Below, in pieces: positions 10,077 to 21,843 of a DNA stretch of 64,000 bases; positions within the stretch are counted from its first letter, which is position 1; each line of letters begins with the position of its first letter. This stretch comes from Branchiostoma lanceolatum (taxonomy: Eukaryota > Chordata > Leptocardii > Amphioxiformes > Branchiostomatidae), in NCBI RefSeq assembly GCF_035083965.1, contig NC_089724.1:25988974-26052973 (forward strand). Direction: 5' to 3'. Position numbers and translations under genes: made by a program. Below the pieces are notes generated by a model. That model had not been told where the DNA came from, ran no database searches, and was given only the letters and a program-made list of their open reading frames with translations.

Positions 10077-13000
10077 CTGTTTCACATTTGTCTCCAGTTG
10101 TCTCCGGAGGGCAGGCACAGCTGTGTCCGGTCACGTGATCAAGACACGTCCCTCCGGATAAACACGGACCGCTAGCACAGTCGTCAATGTCTGCGGCAGT
10201 AAATAAAGGAAACAGGTCAAACAAGACTGGCAATGATAAAAAGACATTGCCATGGCGACGGTGGTTGTTGTTTTAATTTTTACTGTACCCTGCTTAGTTT
10301 ACGGCACAGTGATAGGTGGTGCTGGTCATACAGGATTTCTAACGAAAAGGGCTGTTCTACTGGACAAATACACACACAGACACGCACACGCACACACACA
10401 GACAGCGACAGTTCCACTAGATTCTATCAGACACACCCCACTGCCAGAACGAACATCGATTTCATCACAGCCTGATCATGACAACTGAAAACAGCCCACG
10501 GCCCGGGTTCCCACCATACAAAATGACTATTCTACTCTGATAGGACTGCTGTTTACAACATGTTAGGCCAAATCTACACAAATTTTAACATCATAGTCCA
10601 CTTACCAACAGACACAGCATACACCATGCAACAGTTTGTACACTTATGTTCCCTGAACTATAGAACTAAGTCCTCTAGAGCGTGAATGGCCAGGGATGTT
10701 AGCTAAGGATGGAATGACAGGATGGAATCCCATGATGGAATGCCAGGATGGAATCCCATGATGGAATGCCAGGATGGAATGCCAGGATGGAATGCCGGGA
10801 TGGAATGCCAGGATGGAATGCCAGGATGGAATTCCAGGATGGAATGCCAGGATGGAATTCGAGTCCCACTGGAATACCAGGAACACCAGTCATAAAGGAA
10901 TTTGCCAGTAATTCCTGGAGCCCTAATGAAATGCCAGCCCGGGAATCTTAATCCACAGAAATGTTGTTGTGTAAAAATGTGTCCCATGTGTTCTTGGAAG
11001 TGTACAGGATTATATCAGCAAGAAAGTGGCATCTTATCAGCAGGATAATCATCTAGTACTAGTACAACTGGCTTGCTAAATTTCCTTGCGACAGTGAAAT
11101 TTTTCATTGATCGATCTGGCTTGGACATGTTCCCAATGTCATGAATGAGGTTAATGCCCTTTGATTAATCTGCTTGTATAGGTAACTGAAGCAGCGTGTG
11201 CACAATCGTTATCAGTACAGAGTTGATGCAGTTATGACCTGTTCCCTGAAGAAAGACATTAAATCTTACACATGTAAGGACCAGCATTAGGGCATCTAAA
11301 AACATTGTAACAGACACACATCGTTTTAGAAAAGAGCAATATTACTGTAGAGCTGAGGTCTTAAATGGGTCATGTATACATAAGCCTGGCACATCTGGTA
11401 GACAGATGTAGCTGCCTGTCTAGGTTAATCTAGGAGGAATTTCCCGAGGGAGGCTTTCTGTCTGACTAACATTCCTAACATTCTTATTGTCTTAATATGC
11501 CTATGGACACATGCCTGTACAATTCCTAGAATAGTTGCAATCTGCACACAATACTATATCATTTGGCTCGCCCCTGAGGCGTCGCCAAAAAGTAAGTAAA
11601 CCAAACCAGGACATATGTGTGTAAGAGGTCTCAAGGCCGATCACAGACTCGTGGTTCCGGAAGTTATTTAACTTCTCTTTACACTGCAAATGGACTGACA
11701 CACACCTGCGTAAATCATAAGTTAACAGACTTTGCGAAAAAATCTTAAGAAATTAGACGACTAGGCGCATAGGGTGAATAATTCGCCACAGGAGTTAGTT
11801 GTCTGGCCAAAAAGCGTCCAACTGGATCAATTTTCTCAGCAACCAAAGCACGTTTACAGAGATTGTGAATTTTTCATGTTCATCATCTTAAGACCATAAA
11901 AACATGTGGTTCACAGCCTCACCTGGTGAGCCATTGACGTCATCAAAGCAGGTGGAATTTACTGGACAATGTGAGCTGCTGCACTCGTCTATGTCTGTGA
12001 ACAGGGAAGTTGTAAACAAAAACTTTCGGAGCAAGACGTTGTGAGTTATTTTGTTTTGAACTTATCATATATAATGATCATAAATTAGAATACGTTGTAT
12101 ATGGCCACCTCCCTCACCATTAGACACCGCTGTTTAAACAATGTTGATTATGTTTATAGCACCCAACTTTGTAGACGACATGGTGTGAGCAGAGTGTTGA
12201 TGTCTATCAATAACTCCTTGGGGGGGGGGGAGGGCGAATAGAAATATGAAAAGTTGTGACGTTCTTGGTAAAGCTACCTGTTTGACAGTCCTCTCCGGTC
12301 CATCCAGGTGCACACTGACAGGTGAATCCGCTCACGTGGTCGATGCAGGTGGCGTTCTGTGGACAGGGCGAGCCGTGACACTCGTCTACGTCTGAATTAC
12401 ACATGTTCGGGATAACCAAAGGATGACTATATAGAAATGATATGTGCAGGATGTACGCCTATGCCTGAGTTAGGCCACAGCAAGTAATTTTTATGGATGA
12501 CATCAGCGCGCTCATTAATTTTCGCCTGATTTCGAAATAAAAAACAAGAAATTTCATTGTCCTCCGACGGTGGTCAAGATGCCAAAAATTGGCAGATATG
12601 TCGTAAAGGTTGACAGTCTAAGGTGTTTCATTGCATATGAATACCCAGTGTAGTTCCTGCCCATAATGGTATGATAACAAGCTGTTTTCTGCGGTTGTTC
12701 TAGTTAGTTGAGCTGTATACACATCTTTAAGAACAGTTTAATGTTGACAGTCTAAGGTGTTTCATTGCATATGAATACCCAGTGTAGTTCCTGCCCATGA
12801 TGGTATAATAACAAGCTATTTTCTGAATTTGTTCTAGCAAGGACATTATGTAAATAATGGGGGGGGGGGTCTAGTTAATTGAGCTGTATACACAAGGTGT
12901 TTCATCGCATACGAATTCCCAGTGTAGTTGCTTCAGATGATGGTACAACAAGCTCTTTTCTGCATTTGTTGTAGTTAGTCTATTGAGATGTATACACATC

Positions 13001-14410
13001 TATTTGGTTGAATACAGGAATATAGCTGTTGGTCATGATATCATATTTCGTCGCCTCAATTCTTGTTTAACAAGACTTATGATCTCAAAATTTGAAAATA
13101 TAGGAATCTTGTTTTTTTTGGCCCGCCTTGTTTTTTTTCGCCCTATCTCATTAATTTTGGAGTCTGCGGAGGATGTCATCCATAAAATTTACTTGCTGTG
13201 GCCTTACAAGTGCATGAGGATGAACAAAGGATGACTATAAAGTTAACGTTGATGAAAGTTAGACATCCAGGTAGTAAGATACGCCAAAAATAATTACTCA
13301 AGCAACTGGAAAAAGTTTTGAAAAAGTCAGACGTTTCAGACAGCATCCACTGCCTTTCGTCAGTGACCAACGATAGGACTGAGAACACCAGGTTTTATAC
13401 CAAAACTCTGAATGGGTATGTTAATGAGGATAAGACAATTAAGGATGTCTTAAAGTACAAAATGATGACTATAAACATTTAAGTTTGCATGTCGTCTGAT
13501 AAAAAAATCTACATTACAGCCAAGGGCTAAACATCTAGTACAATATGTAGTTTGGGAACCTTAATTTCGTCTTCCGCATACGAAACCCTATGTCATCTAA
13601 ATACGAATAATAATGTCTACTCAATTAGATAATAAAGTACCCCATTTACTATACCTGATCGAATCAACTCAAGGAAAAGTCCATACAAGTAAAATGTGGG
13701 AGTCTTGGGTGCATCTGACATTGTCTTTCAATTTCCCTGTAAAATTTAAGACTCATGGCACTCTTTTTAATGACGTCTGATTTTAGTCTCGTAAAAAAGC
13801 ATAATTTCTAGGGGTGAACATAATCCAACGGGCTCGCCTGTTTCGCAGTGCACGCCTGTCCAGCCCGGGTGACATCCGCAGGTGTAGTGTCCCAGGTGAT
13901 CCACACATGACCCGTGAAGACAGGGGGAGCTCAGACACCCATCTATCATGTCTATCACAACACGGATATAAAAAAAAGGTAAAGCAGTCATCCTCAATTG
14001 AGGTGAAGCATGTAGATAGTGGAAGTGCAATGCGGCTTCGCCACGGCTTGAGTTTTTGACCAAGCACAACGGGTCACCCCTACTCTTCTCGATAAGTATG
14101 TTGGGTTCTTTTACGTGCAGAGGTTTGACGCTTGAGGCTTATGCCCGAAGCTCCTTCAAACACGGGGCCACATCAAATGTGCATGCATTTCTGTGAGTGT
14201 ATGTCTATGTATGTTAGGCAGACCATGTACCAGCAGTTTGCCCAATATTGAAGAACTGGTGGTGACTTTCAGTGTAGCTATCAGGTAAAGAACATGTCTG
14301 GCTCTGACCTGTCTCACACTTGTATCCCGTCGCCCACGGGGGACATTGGCACAAGAAGTTGACGGGAGTCCCTCCGTTCATGCAGGGGAAGTCCAGCAAA
14401 GCCTCTCCGA
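10077..14410 (-). CDS. EGF-repeat protein (partial), five phase-1 EGF exons
   Basis: In transcript order the exons are 14410-14309, 13951-13838, 12391-12278, 11994-11923 and 10190-10077. All start and end in phase 1, so each can be spliced in or out without a frameshift. The 114-base exons encode full six-cysteine EGF domains of 38 residues ([10 protein letters not shown]...[19 protein letters not shown]...[17 protein letters not shown]...GVHCET). The first two listed carry calcium-binding-type starts (DVDEC, DIDDC). The 102-base exon lacks the first and third cysteines. The 72-base exon stops after the third cysteine ([10 protein letters not shown]...STCFDD). The 13838 donor is GC rather than GT. 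No signal peptide, transmembrane segment or terminal exon was found, so both gene ends are missing. By family it is a secreted or cell-surface fibropellin/Notch-like protein; which one cannot be said. Confidence 0.75.
10370..10403. repeat. (CA)n microsatellite
   Basis: Interrupted CA repeat with CACG and CAGA variants, in the EGF gene intron. Open frames on both sides are by-products. Confidence 0.8.
10695..10865. repeat. 13-bp minisatellite
   Basis: About a dozen copies of AGGATGGAATGCC with variants ending CCCATG or TTCC. Open frames in all phases arise because the unit lacks stops; they are not genes. Confidence 0.85.
12473..13203. mobile_element. TIR element family II (copy 1), TTA duplication
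   Basis: The ends are inverted copies of GGCCACAGCAAGTAAWTTT followed by TATGGATGACATC, flanked by TTA on both sides. The interior has internal near-direct repeats (AGGTGTTTCATTGCATATGA three times, roughly 120-150 bases apart). It has no coding capacity. Copies are at 32029-32508 and 55202-55986 (inverted). Confidence 0.85.
13255..13445. repeat. Penelope-type terminal-repeat fragment
   Basis: Contains TTAGACATCCAGGTAGTAAG, TACTCAAGCAACTGGA, CAGACGTTTCAGACAGCATC and TTTCGTCAGTGAC in the same order as the arms of the element at 61.5 kb. Read on the minus strand it has CTGACGA, a 6-bp stem (AGGCAG / CTGTCT) and GAAACGTC, a hammerhead-like core. It starts about 50 bases beyond the TIR element ending at 13203. 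Confidence 0.65.
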
Positions 14411-16060
14411 CTGCACGTAGAACAAATGTAGTAATATAATCATGAATCATGAACCTGGAATCCAAACTGTTGCCAGGGCCTCATCCAGGCCAGCTCTTCG
14501 GCACCAGTACCAACATGTCCCCGATTAAATTTTTGCCAAAGTCCCCCTAAGATAGTCAGGTACGGCCGCGGGTTCCCGAATGAATCCTAGTCGTCCTTTA
14601 CCCGACGAGTCCGTCATGTGGTAGGGCTGAACAAGACAGATAGTCAACTTCTTCCAAACTTGCTTGAACCTTCTCAGTCCAAGTGTCATATTGGACGAAC
14701 TTTGCCACGTGACAAGCATTCGTACTAATAATCACTTGGCCCAATTGGACTGTTACACTAAAACCCTCTGGGATTTATCGGGGTATTTATTTAGTTAACA
14801 AATCATCACAGCGTACGTAAGAAACTGGCTCGAACATTTCGCCGAGAACGTTTGTAGTAACCTGTAGAACTGGTTAAAAACCGGCATACACCCAGTTTGA
14901 AACGTACATGAAAATGTTGCTAGTTTTTGAAATGGTTTGATCCGGAAAGTGGTTCGACCTGCTGAACATGTCGAGAAAGGGCATGTCGTGTTGTTCTCTA
15001 CAGCCCCCTGGCGATTGCAACCACAGGGAGTTGGCTGGTAGCTGTAATTTCCGAGCAGATGTTAGAAGGAAAAGCCGTGCCGTTTTTTGATGGTCTGGGC
15101 CCTTTCACTGATCCACTCTTGTTTGGCCAATATCATCATCATTGAGTGTTTTTTCAAAGGTAAACGTTACAACAACAATAAGTGCGGCAATTAAAAATTA
15201 TTGCCATAGCGAAGGTGTCTGGATTGATCTTACTTCACTGTAAGGAAAGTACCAACGTAGCACTCTAGATCTTAGTTCTGCCGTAATATTGTGCAAAACG
15301 CACTTAGAAATCAGAAAGGCATCTGCCAAGCAGATATAGAAAGGCACCATGTAACTCGAGGAGTTCCTAGCATATGTGGAAAGGCCGGAGTACACTCCCG
15401 TTGTAGTGTCTTTCTTCTCTGGCATTGTTGGATAGGTGGGGTGAGAAAGTAGGCCAGAAGTTTCGAAAATCGGTATGATGGGGCTCCTATGATCGTTTTG
15501 GTTGTTATTCTAGCCCTGTAGGATGTGTTTTCGAGGAGCTACTGTTGTTTTTCCTACACCGCACGCCTCCCCGTAAGGCGTTCAGTGTAGACTGCCCAAG
15601 CGGTAACCCAAGTTATTTATCGTTCCGTTTAAAACTTTGCCTTTCTTTATATGCTTGGATCTCCTCAAGTTTTGGTTTTGACAGAGGTTTTTTGGTGGGA
15701 GGCATGGTGTTCAGCACGTTCTTGTGATAATAGATCAACTGGGATGCGCAAACCCTTTTCAAAGCTAGAATACTAGATTCGGTGAACTCCCTGACACACT
15801 CCGGACAGTACGAAATCGGACACCACGTAAAAGTAGGTCATCTGTCATCGACAGCAGAGTGCATGGATGCCAGACGTGCTAATGAGGTATCAAGTGACAG
15901 GAGGGCATCCACAGAGTTGGCCGGACGGATTCCTGAAATTCCTGTGGAATTCTGGGAATTCTTGCCAATCGGGCCTAAAATATACTATTAAGCTTGCCCC
16001 TCAGGCTTCGCTAAAAACAAAACAAATATAAATCGTGACAAAATACTGCTCGGTTCGTTA
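14411..16060. other. No recognised gene
   Basis: I see no exon with family resemblance here. A 31-codon basic reading frame on the minus strand (about 15610-15705, starting MPPTKKPLSK) is too short and unsupported to call. The upstream exons of the EGF gene would be expected on this side but are not visible. Confidence 0.4.
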
Positions 16061-16199
16061 CCTCCATGAATTGCATTGGAGTTTATATATTTAGTAGCGT
16101 TTCTGTGTCTGTGTGTATCTGTTGGTCAACAAGCTCAAGAGAACGGCTCATTTGATGTGATACTAGTAGTAGGTTTTGACAAATATTGGAAATGATTAC

Positions 16200-17290
16200 C
16201 TTTTTGGTCCCTAGTGACTTACCTAGGTATTGCAGCGGAACTTTCAGTTTTGATATCTTGTGTTCTGGACAAACTATGCAAATGTTCTTTGGCGGCAGAT
16301 AGCTCTTGTGCATAAGATTGGCCTATTCGTGTTATGCGAATACGGACTTAATTTGCATAATTAATGCGAAAATTCTTTAATTCCATTAAACAACAAAAAC
16401 TAGTGTTCCACATTCGCCAAATGATATTAACTTTTACGAATGATGTTTTATAAAGCTTTCTCATTGATCACGCAAACAGGTTGTATTATTAACACACCGT
16501 CATGAAAAGCACTGCCCACATGTTGACCAAACAAAAAATTCTATCCCCGGTCACAATGTCCATTTGGTGTCCTGTATATATGTCGCCATCGGAAAAATAG
16601 CACATTGAAAGGGGATTTTAACTTTTCCTCATTAATTATGTGAATAAGGCCCCCCGATTTGCATTTCATTATGTTAATCATCATCAAACGTGTCTACCTG
16701 CCCAAAACAATGAAAATCCACCAAGCCCTGCTTGAGTTATCCTCCTCCAAATTTTTGATGAAAACCCCCACTGCAGTTCCAAACAAGCTACTAGGAGTGC
16801 CAAACTAACACAACTTCTTTCCTGCCAAAAGAGCTATCCATCACATAAAAATCACGACCACAGCAAATCCAGACATGAACTCAAAACCTTGAAGTCCCGC
16901 TGCAGTACCGTAGGTAGCCGCTGGGAGGCTCATGATCAAACTTGACCTTCGTTTTCCCGACCTCCACGAACCCACCAAATTCTATCATGGTCAACCAAAT
17001 GCCTCTTGAGTTATCCCGCCAACAAACAAACCAACAAACACCAAAGGTCCACTGCAGCACCGAAGGACCCCCCCACACCCCCCCCCCCGAAGACCCATCT
17101 TCGAACTTGACCTTTGTCTCCCCAACAGAAACTTACCTACCGAAAATCACCAACATCCGTCCATTGCAGCAAGAGTTATATCGCCAACACCATCACTCCA
17201 CAAATCCCGACCAAAAATATACCCTTCTGACTACGGCGAAGGCAAAAATGACCTTCTGCTAAGAGTTCGGAGACGCCATACCTCCCTGAG
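16200..17290. repeat. Diverged dispersed repeats (TACCGTAGGTAGCCGC / ACTTGACCTTC family)
   Basis: Repeating blocks of roughly 130-170 bases contain GCTGCAGTACCG, AACTTGACCTTC, ACCAAAT or AAAATCA and CTTGAGTTAT. The same blocks recur at 18420-19075 and, inverted, near 44.4 and 51.5 kb. Open frames through the region are low-complexity by-products. Confidence 0.6.
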
Positions 17291-17589
17291 ATATTCAGAG
17301 GTTTTGTAAATTTCTTCTTTCATCGAGAATTGGCCGTTCCATAGCAACAGTAGCTTGGTAACTAGTTTGTGCCTAAAATCTACTTATAATATTCAAAACA
17401 CCAAGTGTATTAAACATTAATTCTTAAATCAATTTCAAATCATTGTTACAATACGTCATTCAAGTCCAATTCTTCAGTGATAATTTGTAGAAAATGTGTA
17501 AATGGCATTTCTATACTTACCCCAACAGTCATTATGTCTGGTAGCTTCAGTAGGTAGTGTGTTTAAACATACAACTGTAGGGATTACAC

Positions 17590-18420
17590 ACAAACGCTAA
17601 CAAAACTAGAGTTCCACGAACACATTATCTTCGCCAAATAATCAAGGCTTATTGTGGAAAGTGATTAATATTTACATGCTTATCACCCCCTGCAAACTTG
17701 ATCATACACCATACCGTTTGAACGTTATGATAAGGGGGGGGGGAGAATGAGTCCAGTCTAGATAGGGATAAAAATTCATTGGTGGTACAGGACTAGTATA
17801 TGTGTATAGTGTGCAGATATATGTTATAACTGGTCATCAAAAAAATTGAAAGCTATAATTAAATGGTACAGTCAATATATATGAATAGAATAAATCTTTA
17901 TTCCATATCATACACATTTTGCAAGACATAGTACATGTTACTTTTCCATACGGTGCTAGGTAATACCTAGCAGTGGTGCAGTTTTGGTGCAGTGTACTCT
18001 CTGAGCAGAGGAGTGGGTCCGGCTGGTTATTCACATGTTTTTAGGTGTTTTGTAAGGCTTTCTATTTTGTTCCCTTTCCGTTATGTCTCAACCCGTGTGT
18101 TGGACAAAAATGCCGAAACTGAACACTTTAAAAACAAACGGACCCACACATCTGCTTGAATTGTAGTGAGACTGCCCCATTTGTTTATTTAGGTACCCCA
18201 TCTGTTTATTTATACTTCTAGGCAAGGCCTTCTGCTGGCCTGTTTCGGGAACCCTGTCACATGCCCCATTATTGAATGTAATGGATTTACAATTATCCTT
18301 ACTTATTATGCAGATTAGCCCCTGTTTTCTATAATCAGACATCGATTGTGCAAAGCACCATCTGAGCTCTCTACATACAAAACTTCACGACAATCTCTTC
18401 ACCCCTTCTCAAGTAATACG
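17590..18420. repeat. Dispersed ~830-bp segment, copy 1
   Basis: Runs from GAGTTCCACGAACACATTAT through an end-like AGTCCAGTCTAGATAGGGAT and TGGACAAAAATGC to CACCATCTGAGCTCTC. The same order occurs at 60390-61200. The middle has a G-run and an inverted-repeat end related to element family I, which suggests a composite of old insertions. Confidence 0.7.
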
Positions 18421-19075
18421 TGTCCGAATGTCAAAACAAAAACACCCACTGCAGTTCTGAACAAGCCGCTAGGGGGCCCAACTTACAGAACTTACTTCTT
18501 GTGGCATGAACTATCTACCACACAAATATCATGACCATAGCACTTTCAGAAAATATGCCAGTAAATTTTGAAGCTCCGCTGCAGTACCTTAGGTACTCGC
18601 TAGAAGGCCGATTATCGAACTTGACCTTCCTTTCCGTAAACTCTACCCATCCACTAAATATCATACAGATCCATCAACAGTTTCTTGAGTTATGTTGTCC
18701 ACAAGAAAATACACATCCACACAAAGCCCGCTGCAGTACCGACGGAAAATGCCAAGAAAACCATTTTTGAACTTGACCTCCGTTTCTACAACATCTACAC
18801 ACCTGCAAAAAATCATGAAGATCCATCAACGTTTCCGTCACTTTTTTTGCCTACATACAAACGCACGAAAATTAAAAGTCCGCTGCAGTACTGTTGAAAA
18901 ACGCATGGTGAACCATTTTTGAACTTGACCTTCCTTTGCACAACCACTACACACCTACCAAAAATCATAAAGATTCATCAAAGGTTCCTTGAGTTATGCT
19001 CTTGACATACATACAGACCCACCAAACAGCTGGCTCAACCGAAAACATAATCTACCCCGAGTACTATAATACTCG
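18420..19075. repeat. Diverged tandem blocks of the TGAACTTGACCTTC family
   Basis: Four blocks share CCGCTGCAGTACC, TTTTTGAACTTGACCT, ACACACCTACCAAAAATCAT and TTGAGTTATG. They are non-coding. The stretch 19075-19916 beyond has no feature I can support. Confidence 0.6.
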
Positions 19076-19916
19076 GCGAAGATAAATATGCAAATACATC
19101 TCCCATGGCTTTATATGTTGGCCAAGTTGTTTCCAAATGTCATTCAATTTTCAGAGGTAAGGATTTCTAAATAACAATCTGTATATTTATCAAAAGAACA
19201 CATTTGAACGCATGCATATGGCTGTTAAGTACCATCAACTGCCATCGCTCTGACGTACATTACTAGTAGTACGACAGTACCCCAAACCGGAAAAACCAGG
19301 TACAAGGACAGCTTACACCAGTACAGTGCAGAGATAGCTGTGTTGGGGCATGCTTATAACCGGAACATTTGGTTCTCTTCGACACGCTGATTGAAGTAGG
19401 TAATTCTTATACTGATTTTGTTCTGATCGAAGACTAAAACTGGTGAAACATTTTCTTGAAGTACCGCGTACCGTTGACTATCGAATTTGAGCCCGGTAGT
19501 AGATATAACGCGGATGTGGTTTTCAAGTTTGGGAACATGTACGCTTCAATTTGCAAGGTAGCAGAAGCGATGGCCTCACAAAGATACCATTCATGTATCA
19601 AGATCAAACGTCTTTTGTCATCCTTCCCTTAGAGTCGAAACTTTCTCAAAAGATATTGTCTTTCACGTTTTGTGTTGTGTTCCACATTTAAAACTAGGTC
19701 GCATATAGCCTTCAGCGAAGTAGTCAAGGACTAAGCATTTTGATAATGCATGTATTCTCACAAGGCCTGTTTGGGAAAAACGTCGCCAGACGACAGCGAT
19801 GTTAACGTTGTTTTATTTTGTCGGCTTTCTTCTCAACAAACACTGAAAGACCAAAGGTTTTAGTGTTTTATGAAGTGATATTTCTTATGCGTATGACAGT
19901 TGTGTGTCTGCTTGGT

Positions 19917-20596
19917 ACCCCGTTCACACTCATTTTTTTCAATCGCGATTGAAGTATAATCGCGATTGTTCGATCCGATCGCGATTGAACGCAAAGAAAC
20001 TTTTGCGTTCACACTGCTTTTCGCCAAGTGGATTAAAGTACGCCGTGATCAGATCGTGATTGAAGCACGATTGAGGCACGCTTATTATTTGAGGTCATAG
20101 GTTGAGGTACGGTTCGTCGTCGCTTGCTACAAAATGGCGGGAGTCCACCAACTTTGGAGAATGTTCTGTAGCCGTGGAAGGGAAGGCAATCGGCGGGCTA
20201 TGATCGCGAGAAGGCGTGAACAACGAAGGCTCTTGTATATTAGCCTAGCTGTAATACAGGTAATGAACGCGGCAAGAGCTGTAGACAGGACAATCTGGGA
20301 GCGTGAACGAAGCGACGATTGGTGATTCCCACCCCCGGAACAAACCGAAATACACACCGATCGCGATGGAATGAATGGTAGTTGCGTTCACACTCAAAAT
20401 TTGATAGGATTGGATTGGATCCGATCGCGATTGATCCTCCCCAAACTACCTCCGGAGGTGGATCAGAAACAATCGCGATTGGATCGATCCAATCGTGATC
20501 GGGAGCGTTCACACTGAAAAAATCAATCGCGATCGGATCGATTCAATCGCGATTATACTTCAATCGCGATTGAAAAAAATGAGTGTGAACGGGGTC
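19917..20596. mobile_element. TIR element with possible Harbinger-type protein remnant
   Basis: The ends mirror each other (CCCCGTTCACACTCATTTTT then CAATCGCGATTGAAGTATAA), about 50 bases each, followed by further ATCGCGATTG motifs. Inside, on the plus strand, a 63-codon frame (20134-20325, ending DRTIWERERSDDW) resembles the arginine-rich N-terminus upstream of Harbinger nucleases; this resemblance is weak. The target duplication is unclear. Confidence 0.7.
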
Positions 20597-20599
20597 TTA

Positions 20600-21516
20600 G
20601 AGGCGCGGGCCGTCTCCATGCAGTGACCCTCTAGTCATGCAGCGCTACCATCATTATTGTCAAAATACTATTTTTCGATAAACAAGAATCGAATATGTAC
20701 ATGTATATTTTGAATGCAAATGACAGCTATGTGCATGGACTTGGTTTATTTACATGCCTTATCAGCATAGCCAGTGGTCACAAACACGACGTACTTATGT
20801 ATAATAAGATCAGGAAAAAATCCGTGCGATGTTAGGGTGCGTGCGATGTTAGGGCGCCCCCCGTTATCTGTAATAATACTGCTTTTTCAAACACACAGGT
20901 TGTATCGAGTTTATATCGGCAAACCGGCACATTAGAATTTAGATACTAGTATGATTTCTCAGCTGGCCTGAACAACTTCCAAAGCTCATAGAGGCGTCCG
21001 TCATAAAGCGGTATGTTCATATCCCTTTTTTTGCAGTACTAGTATTTCATACAGGTCACTGATATAAATGGAATTGAATGCAGCTACCTTTCAGTCAATG
21101 TAGATGTATGTCCTCAAAATGGTGCAGATTCCATTCTACGGAAGGTTCAATTTTCCATGATGTAGACATTTTCTCATTTTCAATCGGCGGCTATTCATCA
21201 AATCAATTTTGAATGATGGTCTTGATGTATTGTATGTGTAAAAGTCCCTTCCTTTGGTAGAATTGCATGTTTACATTTCATTATGTATTATACACATGAC
21301 TTCCGCGTAAATACACAATCTATGAATGGTCATGCACATCTTTAACTTGCTTAACGTTACATGTCACAAGCATGAAATCCCCACTAGGGAAATAAGGCAC
21401 TTTCGTCTTGATTATGCAAATAAGACCATGAATTGCATAATTTGTATCCGTCAATGTCTAACCTGCCGCACGTTAAGTACGTTACTATATCAGACAAAGT
21501 CCTAATATATATGTAA
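20600..21516. other. No recognised feature
   Basis: AT-rich sequence between the element ending at 20596 and the upstream region of the sulfotransferase gene. I see no exon, RNA gene or clear repeat boundary. Confidence 0.4.
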
Positions 21517-21625
21517 TACAACACGGGGTATTCTGTATCACCCGAGGTACCAGCCCGACTGCGGGTAGGATCGCTCGAAGGCTGGAGGGCGATCCGACTC
21601 GCGGGAGGGCTAATGTGTTGTATTT
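21517..21625. repeat. Short GC-rich repeat with inverted ends, upstream of the sulfotransferase
   Basis: ATACAACACGGGGTATTCTG at the left is mirrored by GTGTTGTAT at the right, enclosing CGCTCGAAGGCTGGAGGGCG. It lies about 220 bases upstream of the sulfotransferase ATG, so it could affect its promoter, but it looks like a small insertion. Confidence 0.4.
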
Positions 21626-21843
21626 TATTTATGTCATACCCACCCGAGAGAACACATATATTGATGCGGAATGCGCCAAAAGTTTAGGAAGTTTGGGTCC
21701 TCGAACACAAAACTGTAACATCTTGATTTTATTGGGCGAAGATATGAGGTCGTGGAACTCTAGTTCTGTATCATTTATATTTGCAGTGGTGAAGATTCAG
21801 ACGAAAGACGCTCAGGTTGAACACAAACGAAATCGTCCTCGCC

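Noticed and set aside
10644-10987. Open frames repeating [10 protein letters not shown]
   Set aside because: 13-bp minisatellite without stops in several frames.
15545-15727. Small open frames, plus strand and a basic MPPTKKPLSK frame on the minus strand
   Set aside because: Too short, no recognised domain, no nearby exons.
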